Assembly (NCBI GenBank): GCA_003244035.1
Contig: QHBV01000207.1
Location: forward strand, 1 to 7,539
Direction of reading: 5' to 3'
From: Solirubrobacterales bacterium
GTDB lineage: Bacteria > Actinomycetota > Thermoleophilia > Solirubrobacterales > Solirubrobacteraceae
DNA length: 7,539 nt
In this document: positions 1-6,241 of the stretch, piece after piece
Layout: the number at the start of each line of letters is the position of its first letter
Position numbering within the stretch: the first letter of the stretch is position 1
Program-made: the position numbers and the translations under genes
The notes under the pieces: model-generated
Databases searched by the model: none
What the model saw: only the letters and a program-made list of their open reading frames with translations
Told to the model about the DNA's origin: nothing

Positions 1-518
1 GACTCGAGCAGCGCCGGCGCCGCAGCCGCGAGCACGGCCGCGCTCGGCGCACCGCGCATCCCGCCCACCGGACATCGGCGCCCGAGCGTCGCCACCAGTC
101 GGCGCTGGATCGACGCCGCCCGCTCGGCCTCGATCAGCTGCTCGCAGATCGCCCATGCCAGCGCCTGGAATGGCTCGGGTGCGCCGGTCGCTCGAAGTCC
201 GGGGTCGGCGCGCACCGACCGCCCGATCAAGGGATCGGAGCGGAAGCGCTCGTAGAACGGCCGCAGATCCTGGTCGACGCCGAGCGCGAAGCGCATCCGC
301 GCGATCGCCCACTCCGCCGGCCCCCGATCGCCGGCGACCGCGCCGAACAGCACCTGATCGCGAGCGGGCTGCGCCACCCGCACCACGACCGGCTCCTCGC
401 CGGCCCACAGCAGCCGGTGCAGCACCCCGCCGCGAACCTGCGTCAGGCGATCGAGGCCGCCGTGGCGAGGGAGCCGAAACACCCACCGCGGCCGCACGGC
501 GACGCGGAGCTCGATCAC
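1..518 (-). CDS. AlkA-like DNA-3-methyladenine glycosylase (HhH-GPD superfamily), N-terminal part, cut by window edge
   Basis: The first 172 codons are open on the minus strand and continue past the left edge. They begin at a GTG whose last two bases lie in the TGA stop of the upstream gene (GTGA overlap). Residues 1 to about 100 resemble the AlkA-type N-terminal domain (arginine-rich strands, then RGGVLHRLL around 29-37 and EPVVVRVAQP at 42-51). From about residue 114, PEPFQALAWAICEQLIEAER matches the start of the HhH-GPD glycosylase domain, where helix residues ending in a conserved Gln are usual. In the family the enzyme excises alkylated purines such as 3-methyladenine in base-excision repair. 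The helix-hairpin-helix and catalytic Asp lie outside the window, so activity cannot be judged. The start has no ATG alternative nearby, and coupling to the upstream gene supports the GTG. Confidence 0.8.
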   Translation of the reverse strand, partial: MIELRVAVRPRWVFRLPRHGGLDRLTQVRGGVLHRLLWAGEEPVVVRVAQPARDQVLFGAVAGDRGPAEWAIARMRFALGVDQDLRPFYERFRSDPLIGRSVRADPGLRATGAPEPFQALAWAICEQLIEAERAASIQRRLVATLGRRCPVGGMRGAPSAAVLAAAAPALLE

Positions 519-880
519 TCCCCGGACTTAGCGAGCACGCGGACGTGGACCAGGTACGTACGGCTGCCGGCCACGGGCAGCAGGTCGAGCGGCGGCTGCG
601 AGATCAGGGGGCGAGAGACTGCACCCCCGGCGCGCGCGAGCTTTCGCGTGCGCCGGTGCTTGACCAGCGCGAAGGTGGCGGCGCCGGCGAGAAAGCCGGT
701 GGCGGCGACCGCCGCGGCCTGCGCGGCGGGCAGCGGGGCTGCGGGAGCCGGCTCCAGCTGACGCACCTCGGCGAGCACCGGCAGGCCGTCGACCACCTCC
801 TCGGGCGACCCGGGGGACCCATCGATTGCCTCCTCGGAGAGCCCGGGCTCGTCGGGGTTGACCAGATCTTCCTCGGTCAT
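515..880 (-). CDS. Small single-span membrane protein of unknown function
   Basis: This is a 121-residue protein read from ATG at 880; I do not recognise its family. Residues 1-45 are acidic (it opens MTEEDLVNPDEP), residues 46-73 are Ala/Pro/Leu-rich and include a probable membrane helix (about 52-73, AAQAAAVAATGFLAGAATF). A basic patch KHRRTRK follows at 74-80, then a short tail with a possible beta-strand (RTYLVHVRVL, 107-116). The positive-inside rule would put the C-terminal basic side in the cytoplasm and the acidic N-terminus outside, which is inference. The gene overlaps the AlkA-like start by four bases, so the two are probably translationally coupled. No clear Shine-Dalgarno precedes the ATG. 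Upstream in-frame sequence to 1204 is antisense to the oxoamine synthase and was not used. The coding call rests on the overlap, a sensible membrane topology and codon pattern. Confidence 0.65.
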   Translation of the reverse strand: MTEEDLVNPDEPGLSEEAIDGSPGSPEEVVDGLPVLAEVRQLEPAPAAPLPAAQAAAVAATGFLAGAATFALVKHRRTRKLARAGGAVSRPLISQPPLDLLPVAGSRTYLVHVRVLAKSGE

Positions 881-919
881 CGCTGGCACATGGTGACATG
901 CAATAGGCTCGAAGCGCAC
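881..919. promoter_or_regulatory. Divergent start region with possible overlapping -10 elements
   Basis: Only 39 bp separate the ATG of the minus-strand membrane protein (880) from the ATG of the plus-strand oxoamine synthase (920). On the plus strand TAGGCT at 904-909 fits the actinobacterial TANNNT -10 pattern and would place a transcript start close to the ATG, that is a leaderless or nearly leaderless mRNA. On the minus strand TATTGC (905 to 900) is a possible -10 for the other gene, overlapping the first. No good -35 hexamer is visible for either. GCACATG occurs twice, at 886-892 and 916-922, exactly 30 bp apart, and each copy contains an in-frame ATG for the plus-strand gene. Confidence 0.35.
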
Positions 920-2182
920 ATGCCGACCACCATCGACGTGTTCGCCAAGGCCCGGGAGTTCGAGCGGCTCGAGCTGCTCACCTCGGCCCGCGAGCTCGAC
1001 CTGCTGCCCTACTTCCGCGTGCTCGAGGGGCCGACGCTGCCCGTGGTCGAGATGGAAGGCAAGCGCCGGATCATGCTCGGGTCCAACAACTACCTCGGGC
1101 TGACCGGCGACGAGCGCGTCAAGCAGGGCGCGCTCGATGCGCTGCAGCGCTACGGGACGGGGCTGACCGGGTCGCGCTTCCTCAACGGCACCACCGACCT
1201 CCACGTCGAGCTCGAGTCAGAGCTCGCCGACTGGTTCGGAACGGAGTCCGCACTCGTGTTCACGACCGGGCACCAGGCCAACCTCGGCGCGCTCGGGACG
1301 ATCCTCGGACCCGGCGACACGGTGATCGCCGACTCCGGCGACCACGCCTCGATCCTCGACGGCTGCGTGCTCTCGCGCGCGAAGCTCCGCGCCTTCCGCC
1401 ACAACCGGATCGACCGGCTCGAGCGGGCGCTCGAGCGGGCCCAGGGCGACGGCGGCGGAATCCTCGTCGTGGTCGACGGGGTTTTCTCGATGGAGGGCGA
1501 CGTCGCCCCGCTCGAGGAGATCGTGGACCTGTGCAGGAGGTTTGGGGCACGGCTGATGGTCGACGAGGCGCACGGACTCGGCGTGCTCGGCGCCCGTGGC
1601 GCCGGCGCGTGCGAGCTGCTCGGGGTCGAGGATCGAGTCGACCTGCGGATGGCCACGTTCTCGAAGTCGCTCGCGTCCTGCGGCGGCGTGATCGCCGGTC
1701 CGGCCGATGTGCTCGAGTTCCTGCGCTTCCAGTCGCGCCCGTTCATGTTCACCGCCTCGGGGGTGCCGGCCGCGGTGGGGGCCGCGCTCGCGGCCGTTCG
1801 CATCTGCCGCTCGGACGAGGGCCGGGAGCTGTTCGCGCGCGTGCTCGCGAACGCGCGCTACCTGCACGCGGGGCTCAGCGCGCTCGGCTTCCGCGTGGTC
1901 GAGCAAACCCGGCTCGCGGACGGCACCGAGGTGGTGACTCCGGTGGTCCCCGTCGTCGTGGGCGACGACTGGCACGCGGGGCTGCTGTGGAAGGCCCTGT
2001 ACGACGCGGGCGTGTTCGTGAACACCGCGCTGCACCCCGCCGTCCCCCCCGGTCACGCGCTGCTGCGCACGAGCGTGATGGCTACCCACGACATAGGTAC
2101 GCTGGATCGCGCGCTCGAGGTCTTCGGCGAGGTCAAGCGCGTGTTCGAGGCCAAGCACGGGTCGCTTACCTCGGGGCCCTAG
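920..2182 (+). CDS. PLP-dependent alpha-oxoamine synthase (BioF/KBL/serine palmitoyltransferase family), SPT-like
   Basis: A 420-residue fold-type I PLP enzyme of the alpha-oxoamine synthase family, which condenses an amino acid with an acyl-CoA with loss of CO2. Family landmarks in order: GSNNYLGL at 54-61, YGTGLTGSRFLNGTTDLHVE around 78-97, the PLP-stacking His142 in DHASILDG, Asp215 and His218 in VDEAHGLGVLG, the Schiff-base Lys249 in TFSKSLASCGG, and Arg383 in LLRTSVMATH, the probable carboxylate-binding position. TFSKSLAS(x)GG and the opening YFRVLEGP...LGSNNYLGL resemble serine palmitoyltransferase-like members more than BioF (usually TLSKALG) or KBL. Serine plus a fatty acyl-CoA is therefore a reasonable but unproven substrate guess; AONS or glycine C-acetyltransferase remain possible. 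Length is normal for the family. ATG 920 is chosen because homology begins just after it; ATG 890 is the alternative (430 aa). No strong Shine-Dalgarno is present. No biotin or sphingolipid genes sit beside it. Confidence 0.9.
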   Translation: MPTTIDVFAKAREFERLELLTSARELDLLPYFRVLEGPTLPVVEMEGKRRIMLGSNNYLGLTGDERVKQGALDALQRYGTGLTGSRFLNGTTDLHVELESELADWFGTESALVFTTGHQANLGALGTILGPGDTVIADSGDHASILDGCVLSRAKLRAFRHNRIDRLERALERAQGDGGGILVVVDGVFSMEGDVAPLEEIVDLCRRFGARLMVDEAHGLGVLGARGAGACELLGVEDRVDLRMATFSKSLASCGGVIAGPADVLEFLRFQSRPFMFTASGVPAAVGAALAAVRICRSDEGRELFARVLANARYLHAGLSALGFRVVEQTRLADGTEVVTPVVPVVVGDDWHAGLLWKALYDAGVFVNTALHPAVPPGHALLRTSVMATHDIGTLDRALEVFGEVKRVFEAKHGSLTSGP

Positions 2183-2187
2183 CCCCG
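2172..2187 (+). terminator. GC hairpin over the oxoamine synthase stop codon
   Basis: CGGGGC (2172-2177) and GCCCCG (2182-2187) form a 6-bp all-GC stem with loop CCTA; the TAG stop (2180-2182) lies in the loop and the first base of the right arm. No clean T-tract follows (GTCCTTGTCC), so this is at best a weak or U-less terminator and may simply reflect GC-rich coding sequence. Confidence 0.3.
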
Positions 2188-2263
2188 GTCCTTGTCCACT
2201 GCCGCACAAGCAAGCGCCGCAAGAAAAAACGCGCTCTGAGCACATGCGCCGGCAGATGTGACC

Positions 2264-2292
2264 TTGCTGTTACCCGCCGTCTCGCGTAGCTT
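2264..2292 (+). promoter_or_regulatory. Candidate housekeeping-sigma promoter for the mIHF-like gene
   Basis: TTGCTG (2264-2269) and TAGCTT (2287-2292) are separated by 17 bp, close to the consensus TTGACA-N17-TANNNT. The predicted transcript start near 2299 would give a leader of about 178 nt before the ATG at 2478. The position, in a non-coding gap directly upstream of a gene with a good Shine-Dalgarno, supports the call; sequence match alone is modest. Confidence 0.5.
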
Positions 2293-2298
2293 CTCGCT

Positions 2299-2477
2299 CA
2301 TCGATTGACCGCCGCGGAGCCAGGGGTCAATTCGGGGTGGGAGCGACCGCACGCGGCGCTGCAGCATAGGACCGGATTTTGAGAGAGCGCGACGCTCGCA
2401 CGGCGTCGTGCCCGTTGGCGCATTCGTCGAGGGCGTCCGCTGAGTCGGACGGAACGTTTAGAGAGGGAGAAAGCCAC
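2299..2477 (+). promoter_or_regulatory. Structured 5' leader of the mIHF-like gene
   Basis: The stretch after the candidate promoter has no convincing gene. It contains three successive inverted repeats: ATTGACC/GGTCAAT (2304-2310 with 2325-2331, 14-nt loop), a 9-bp stem at 2387-2395 with 2403-2411 (one G-U pair, 7-nt loop TCGCACG), and CGTCCG/CGGACG (2434-2439 with 2446-2451, loop CTGAGT). A purine-rich Shine-Dalgarno, GAGGGAG at about 2463-2469, sits 8 nt before the ATG. I recognise no riboswitch class. The first repeat could instead be a protein operator, since it lies just after the predicted transcript start. Confidence 0.4.
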
Positions 2478-2843
2478 ATGTTGCAGACCGCCACGATGAC
2501 GCCGGAGCCGCAACGACTGCGAGCCCTGGAGCGCGCGAACGAGGTCAGGCTCGCGCGCGCGGAGATGAAGCGACGGATCGCTGATGGAGTGGTCTCCGCG
2601 GCGGACGTCATCCTCGACTGCCCACAAGCGGTGAGCAGCTGGTCGGTCGCGGACCTGTTGATGAGCCAGCGGGGTTGGGGCACCACCCGCTGCCGGAAGT
2701 TCCTGTCGCGCAACGACGTCAGCGAGATCAAGCGTGTGGGGTCGCTGACCGAGCGCCAGCGCCGACTGCTCGCCGCGCAGCTGCGCCCGGCGCGAGGCCG
2801 TCTCGGCGCTCAGAGCTGGATCCAGATCGGCACCCCCGGCTGA
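2478..2843 (+). CDS. mihF: Actinobacterial-type integration host factor (mIHF) family nucleoid protein
   Basis: A 121-residue basic protein matching the layout of mycobacterial/actinobacterial IHF, a nucleoid-associated DNA-binding protein unrelated to proteobacterial IHF. MTPEPQR at 7-13 begins the conserved N-terminal helix; a long charged helix follows (about 14-36, ARAEMKRRIADG). SWSVADLLMS (54-63) matches the conserved V-(S/A)-x-LL segment, and GWGTTRCRKFLSRNDVSEIK (66-85) occupies the helix-two-turn-helix-like DNA-binding region, usually GVGK-type. RVGSLTERQRRLL (86-98) matches the usual closing RGLG-x-RQR-type segment. The RG(W)G core and terminal arginines are kept, while the usual Lys after the glycine turn is Thr here. 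A 20-residue tail (about 102-121) extends past the family's normal end. Start at 2478 is fixed by the Shine-Dalgarno GAGGGAG 8 nt upstream; ATG 2496 would match the family start but lacks one. In actinobacteria this family is often abundant and sometimes essential. Confidence 0.85.
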   Translation: MLQTATMTPEPQRLRALERANEVRLARAEMKRRIADGVVSAADVILDCPQAVSSWSVADLLMSQRGWGTTRCRKFLSRNDVSEIKRVGSLTERQRRLLAAQLRPARGRLGAQSWIQIGTPG

Positions 2844-2856
2844 GCCGGGCTCAGCC
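2838..2856. terminator. Perfect 19-bp palindrome spanning both convergent stop codons, likely bidirectional terminator
   Basis: GGCTGAGCC (2838-2846) and GGCTCAGCC (2848-2856) are exact inverted copies around one central G. The plus-strand stop TGA (2841-2843) and the minus-strand stop (TCA at 2851-2853) are the matching parts of the two arms. As RNA from either strand it forms an 8-bp GC-rich stem with a 3-nt loop. No T-tract follows on either side, so termination would be of the U-poor type. Confidence 0.6.
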
Positions 2857-3462
2857 TCCCACCAACGCCCGCACGCGCTCGGCCAGCGCGGCGCGCGCCA
2901 GCCAGTGGCCGCCCACCAGGCGATCCGCCACGATCCCACCGCGGTGGACGACCTCGACGAGCGGGCAGACCTGGACGCCGTAGACCTCGCCCACGGCGCC
3001 GTCGCGATCGTAGGCGACGGGGATCGTCCAGCGATGGGCGTGGGCGACGGCGGCGGTCTCGGCGCGGCCCGAGCGCACCGCCACGGCGGCGAACTGCACC
3101 GCGGGGGAGAACTCGCGCGCGAGCGCCTGGAGCGTGTCGATCTGGCGCATGCACTGCGCGGCGCCGGGGACGAAGAACCCGAGCACCAGCGGCGCGCGGG
3201 CGCACACGTTGAGCGCGCGAGGATTGGGACGGGACGCATCGCAGCGCGGGCTGAGGTTGGCGTCGCCGTTGAGCGTGGAGGTCGCCAGCGGCGCCACGAA
3301 CAGGTGCAGACGCCTGCCCGCCGGGATGCCCGCGGTGCCGGTCCCGCTCGCGGCGAGCTGATAGATCGAGATCGCGATCACGAGCGCGAGGCCGAAGATC
3401 CCGATCGCCCAGCGATACCGGCGCGTGTCGATCACCGGCGCTGGTGGCACCGGCTCGTTCAC
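2851..3462 (-). CDS. Membrane-anchored thioredoxin-fold (TlpA/redoxin-like) protein with degenerate CxxC
   Basis: A 203-residue protein from GTG 3462, which overlaps the transporter stop as GTGA. Residues 18-38 form one membrane anchor (WAIGIFGLALVIAISIYQLA) with RRYR on the N-terminal side, so the domain should face outward. The thioredoxin-like domain runs from about 90: strand PLVLGFFVPGAAQCMRQID (91-109), where TlpA proteins have FW-x-x-W-C-x-x-C. Only the second Cys is kept (C104); the first position is A101. QFAAVAVR (123-130) and TIPVAYDRDGAVGEVYGV (146-163) match the following strand and helix of the fold, and VCPLVEVVHRGGIVAD (165-180) matches the cis-Pro strand, with C166 just before Pro167. 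C74 and C87 lie between anchor and domain. Coupling to the MMPL gene suggests service of the envelope, perhaps disulfide handling for the transporter's Cys-containing loops, which is inference. A peroxiredoxin role is less likely because the PxxxTxxC motif is absent. Confidence 0.75.
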   Translation of the reverse strand: MNEPVPPAPVIDTRRYRWAIGIFGLALVIAISIYQLAASGTGTAGIPAGRRLHLFVAPLATSTLNGDANLSPRCDASRPNPRALNVCARAPLVLGFFVPGAAQCMRQIDTLQALAREFSPAVQFAAVAVRSGRAETAAVAHAHRWTIPVAYDRDGAVGEVYGVQVCPLVEVVHRGGIVADRLVGGHWLARAALAERVRALVGG

Positions 3463-6209
3463 GCCACCGAAGCCCGGCGCCGGGGACGCCCCGTCGCGTC
3501 GCGCGCGCGCCGTGCGAGCACCCGGGCGCTCTGCACGAGGTCCTCGCGCTCCGAGAGCACGAGCACCGCCGGGAGCACGAGCAGCACGCCCACCAACGAG
3601 ACCAGCAGATCGATCACCGTCACGAGGCCGAAGTCCCTCAGCATCGTGATGCTCGAGAGAACCAGCACCCCGAACCCGGCGATCGCGGTGATGCCCGACG
3701 CGAGCACGGCGGCGCCGGTCAGGCGGTACGCGCGGTGCAGCGCGTCCCGCGGGCCGCGGCCGGCGATCCGCTCCTGGCGAAAGCGCTCTGAGAGCAGGAC
3801 GCTGAACTCGGTCGAGATCGCGATCACGAGCGCGCCCAGGGACGCCGACATCGGGTTGAGCGGGACTCTGGTCGCGTACAGGATCAGCGACGACCAGCCG
3901 GTGGCGAGCGCGATCGGGGTCAGCGGCACCAGCGCGCGCTCGGCGCGGCGAAAGACCGCCAGCAGCACCAGGGCGACCGCGATCAGGCCTGCCAGCAGGG
4001 TCAGCAGCCTGCGAGCCGAGGAGGACAGCGCGGAGCTCGCCTGCGCGGCCAGCACGGGCAGCCCGGCGAGCTGGGCGCTGACGCCCGCGGGCGGGTTCAG
4101 CCGCGAGCCCATGTAGTCGATCACCCGCTGCTGCTTTGACAATGGCATCAGCCGGATCCCGAACGCGAGCGTCGCGTTGCGGTGGTCCGGCGTGATCACC
4201 GCCTGGGAGAAGTACGCCGGGACCGCGGCCAGCAAACCGTCGATCGAGGCCTGCGTCAGCGCACCACTGCTCTGGCCGGTGCCGGCGCCGGCCGAGAACA
4301 GGTCCGGGAGCGACAGCGCGGGGCACAGCGTCGAAGCCGCGCAGCCCTTCGTCTCGAGATATCCGTAGTGCCTGAGCAGCGCCTGCTCGTAGCCGATCAT
4401 CCAGCCGACGACCCCCGGCGTCGCGACATCGCGACCGCGCACCACCACGTCGATCTCCCCGGAGACGCCGGTCACCCGCTCGAGCGCATGGAGGTCGGCC
4501 AGCGCCGGCATGCTCGCGGGAACCAGCTTGGTGACGTCGGACTGGACCGAGGTCTGCGTGTCAGCGATCCAGCCGAGCACCGCGAGCGACGCCCCGAGCG
4601 CGAGCACCCGCCCGGGGTGATCGAGCAGGCCGCCGGCCAGGCGCTGGGGGCGAGTCCCCACGAGCCGTCGGACGCCGGCGCGCGCTCGCCGGAGCTCCGC
4701 GCGCGCCTTGACGATGGGGATTCGCCTGCCCGCCGCGCGCAGGATCTCGCGGGTCCCCCGCACCGAGGCATCCAGCACCCCCGCTCTGTGGCGATCAGCC
4801 AGGACCAGGGCAGCGGAGCCCGCGGTCAGCGCACACGTGAGTGAGACCGCGATGCCCACGACCAGCAGCACCCCGAAGCCGCGGACCATCGGCACCGGCG
4901 AGAGCAGCAGCACCAGAAAGCCGGTCGCGGTGGCGAGCGCCGCCGCGGCGAGCGCCGGCACACCCGCGGCGAGGCCACGGGCGACGGCGTGCTCGGCGCG
5001 CGTCCGAGCGCCGGCCGCGAGCCGTGCCTCCTGCACGCGCGACTGGAACTGGACCGCATAGTCGACGGCCAGGCCGATCAGAATTGGCAGCACGGCGATC
5101 GAGGCCATCGTCAGCGTCCCGCCGAGCAGCGAGGAGAGTCCGAAGGTGATCCCGGCGGCGGCGAGCGCGACCGCGAGCGGCAGCAGCCGCAGCTTGCTGC
5201 GGAACACCACCAGCAGCGACGCCGCCATCACGAGCAGGACCGCGATCAGCAGGCCGGCGATCGAGCCGGTGATCTGCGCGGCGAGGTCGTTGACGACCAC
5301 GGGCGCGCCGGTGACGGTGTAGGTCCCCCCGTAAGCGGAGCGAAACATCGGCATCCTCACTGCCTGGCGAATCAACGAGATCGCCCGTGCCTGCTGAGCA
5401 TCGCTGAGCGACGCCTTCAGGCGCACCTGGATCAGCGCCGAGCCGGCGGTCGGGAACAGGTAGGCGAAGCGGGCCTTGGGCTGGTTCACGCCGCGCGTCT
5501 GGTCGAACACGATCTGGGGGATGAACTGCGGATCGTCGATCCGCGGGAACCCGCTGATACCCGAGCTCAGGTACAGCTGATAGAGCTGCTGGGTCTGCTG
5601 CTGTTGCTCGAGCGTCCCGGCGGCGCCGGCCGCCGCCTGCGCCCGCCGGCGGGGCACGCCGCGACCGAGCGCGAGCTGATAGGCCGCGCGCTGGGCGCTC
5701 GCGACCGCTTGCTTGCCGCTCGCGAGCACCGTCTGCAGCTGGGCGTTGACGGCCGCGACGGCGCGGTTGAGGAACGTGCCGGGGCCATACACGACCTGTA
5801 CCGGCCTGGTCCTCTCGAGCTTTCCGCAGGGACTCGCGTAGCCGCCGTACGGCGGCAGCGAGCCGGCGGGTACCGGCGCGAAGGACTGCAGCTGCTGGCT
5901 CGGGACGACCACCTGCCCGGCCAGGCAGGCCTCGAGCTGGGAGACGGTGGCGAGGTCCTTGGTCTCGACCAGGTTGGTAAGCGATTCGCGGATCAGGATG
6001 ATGACCGCGTCATCGCCAAAGCTCCGGTGGTCCGCGGCCGTCGCCCGGGAGCCGGGCGACGAGCCGGAGACGAACGTGTCCGTCCCAGCCGAGGGCCGCA
6101 GGCCCGTCGCGAGCAGACCGCCGCTGAGCGCCAGCGCCAGCACGATCGCGATGGTCAGCGCCGGCCGGCGCGCGACGAGCCTTGCGAGGCGCTCAAAGCT
6201 CCGCGGCAC
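3459..6209 (-). CDS. MMPL/RND-family transporter (HpnN/HAE3-like), lipid or hydrophobe exporter
   Basis: A 916-residue inner-membrane protein with the duplicated RND layout. TM1 is at about 18-36, followed by a large outer loop (37-313); TM2-TM6 fall near 314-336, 341-360, 366-388, 413-436 and 443-470. TM7 is at about 534-550, a second outer loop spans 551-733, and TM8-TM12 fall near 735-753, 759-779, 785-805, 831-852 and 858-886. TM4 carries the MMPL signature GLAVDYAVQF (379-388) with Asp383-Tyr384, a likely proton-relay pair. The equivalent TM10 site reads ISTEFSVLL (798-806), with Glu801-Phe802. TM2-6 may form a sterol-sensing-like bundle. Loop 1 has C95 and C128 and a Gln-rich run near 202-208; loop 2 has C623 and C629. 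The family exports lipids, hopanoids or other hydrophobic molecules using proton motive force; the substrate is unknown here. The start is GTG with no clear Shine-Dalgarno, and TAGCCT lies 6 nt upstream. The gene overlaps the redoxin downstream. Confidence 0.88.
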   Translation of the reverse strand: MPRSFERLARLVARRPALTIAIVLALALSGGLLATGLRPSAGTDTFVSGSSPGSRATAADHRSFGDDAVIILIRESLTNLVETKDLATVSQLEACLAGQVVVPSQQLQSFAPVPAGSLPPYGGYASPCGKLERTRPVQVVYGPGTFLNRAVAAVNAQLQTVLASGKQAVASAQRAAYQLALGRGVPRRRAQAAAGAAGTLEQQQQTQQLYQLYLSSGISGFPRIDDPQFIPQIVFDQTRGVNQPKARFAYLFPTAGSALIQVRLKASLSDAQQARAISLIRQAVRMPMFRSAYGGTYTVTGAPVVVNDLAAQITGSIAGLLIAVLLVMAASLLVVFRSKLRLLPLAVALAAAGITFGLSSLLGGTLTMASIAVLPILIGLAVDYAVQFQSRVQEARLAAGARTRAEHAVARGLAAGVPALAAAALATATGFLVLLLSPVPMVRGFGVLLVVGIAVSLTCALTAGSAALVLADRHRAGVLDASVRGTREILRAAGRRIPIVKARAELRRARAGVRRLVGTRPQRLAGGLLDHPGRVLALGASLAVLGWIADTQTSVQSDVTKLVPASMPALADLHALERVTGVSGEIDVVVRGRDVATPGVVGWMIGYEQALLRHYGYLETKGCAASTLCPALSLPDLFSAGAGTGQSSGALTQASIDGLLAAVPAYFSQAVITPDHRNATLAFGIRLMPLSKQQRVIDYMGSRLNPPAGVSAQLAGLPVLAAQASSALSSSARRLLTLLAGLIAVALVLLAVFRRAERALVPLTPIALATGWSSLILYATRVPLNPMSASLGALVIAISTEFSVLLSERFRQERIAGRGPRDALHRAYRLTGAAVLASGITAIAGFGVLVLSSITMLRDFGLVTVIDLLVSLVGVLLVLPAVLVLSEREDLVQSARVLARRARDATGRPRRRASVA

Positions 6210-6215
6210 GCGGCC

Positions 6216-6221
6216 AGGCTA
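6216..6221 (-). promoter_or_regulatory. Possible -10 element for a leaderless MMPL transcript
   Basis: Read on the minus strand, TAGCCT ends 6 nt before the GTG start, fitting the TANNNT pattern of leaderless actinobacterial promoters; the transcript would start at or next to the start codon. No -35 hexamer is evident. The absence of a Shine-Dalgarno and the strong terminator upstream (6334-6362) both argue that the transporter needs its own promoter in this gap. Confidence 0.35.
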
Positions 6222-6241
6222 CCGGCGGGAGGGCCGAACCG

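Noticed and set aside
155..919. In-frame upstream extension of the oxoamine synthase (675-aa reading)
   Set aside because: The added 255 residues are Arg/Ala/Pro-rich, lack any domain and lie antisense to the AlkA-like and membrane-protein genes; enzyme homology begins after 920.
2221..2233. A-rich run AAGAAAAAAC as a T-tract of a minus-strand terminator
   Set aside because: No minus-strand gene ends nearby and no strong stem precedes it in that direction.
1217..2245. 342-residue minus-strand open frame
   Set aside because: It is the shadow of the oxoamine synthase, which has clear catalytic motifs on the plus strand.
2379..2477. Earlier ATG for the mIHF-like protein
   Set aside because: The extra 33 residues match nothing in the family, and the good Shine-Dalgarno lies before 2478, not 2379.
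2298..3239. 313-residue minus-strand open frame crossing the mIHF-like gene and the redoxin
   Set aside because: It is Arg/Ser/Pro-rich and overlaps two supported genes in other frames.
3463..4326. Upstream extension of the redoxin reading frame to 4326
   Set aside because: It overlaps the well-supported MMPL coding sequence; the GTG at 3462 gives a normal membrane anchor at the N-terminus.
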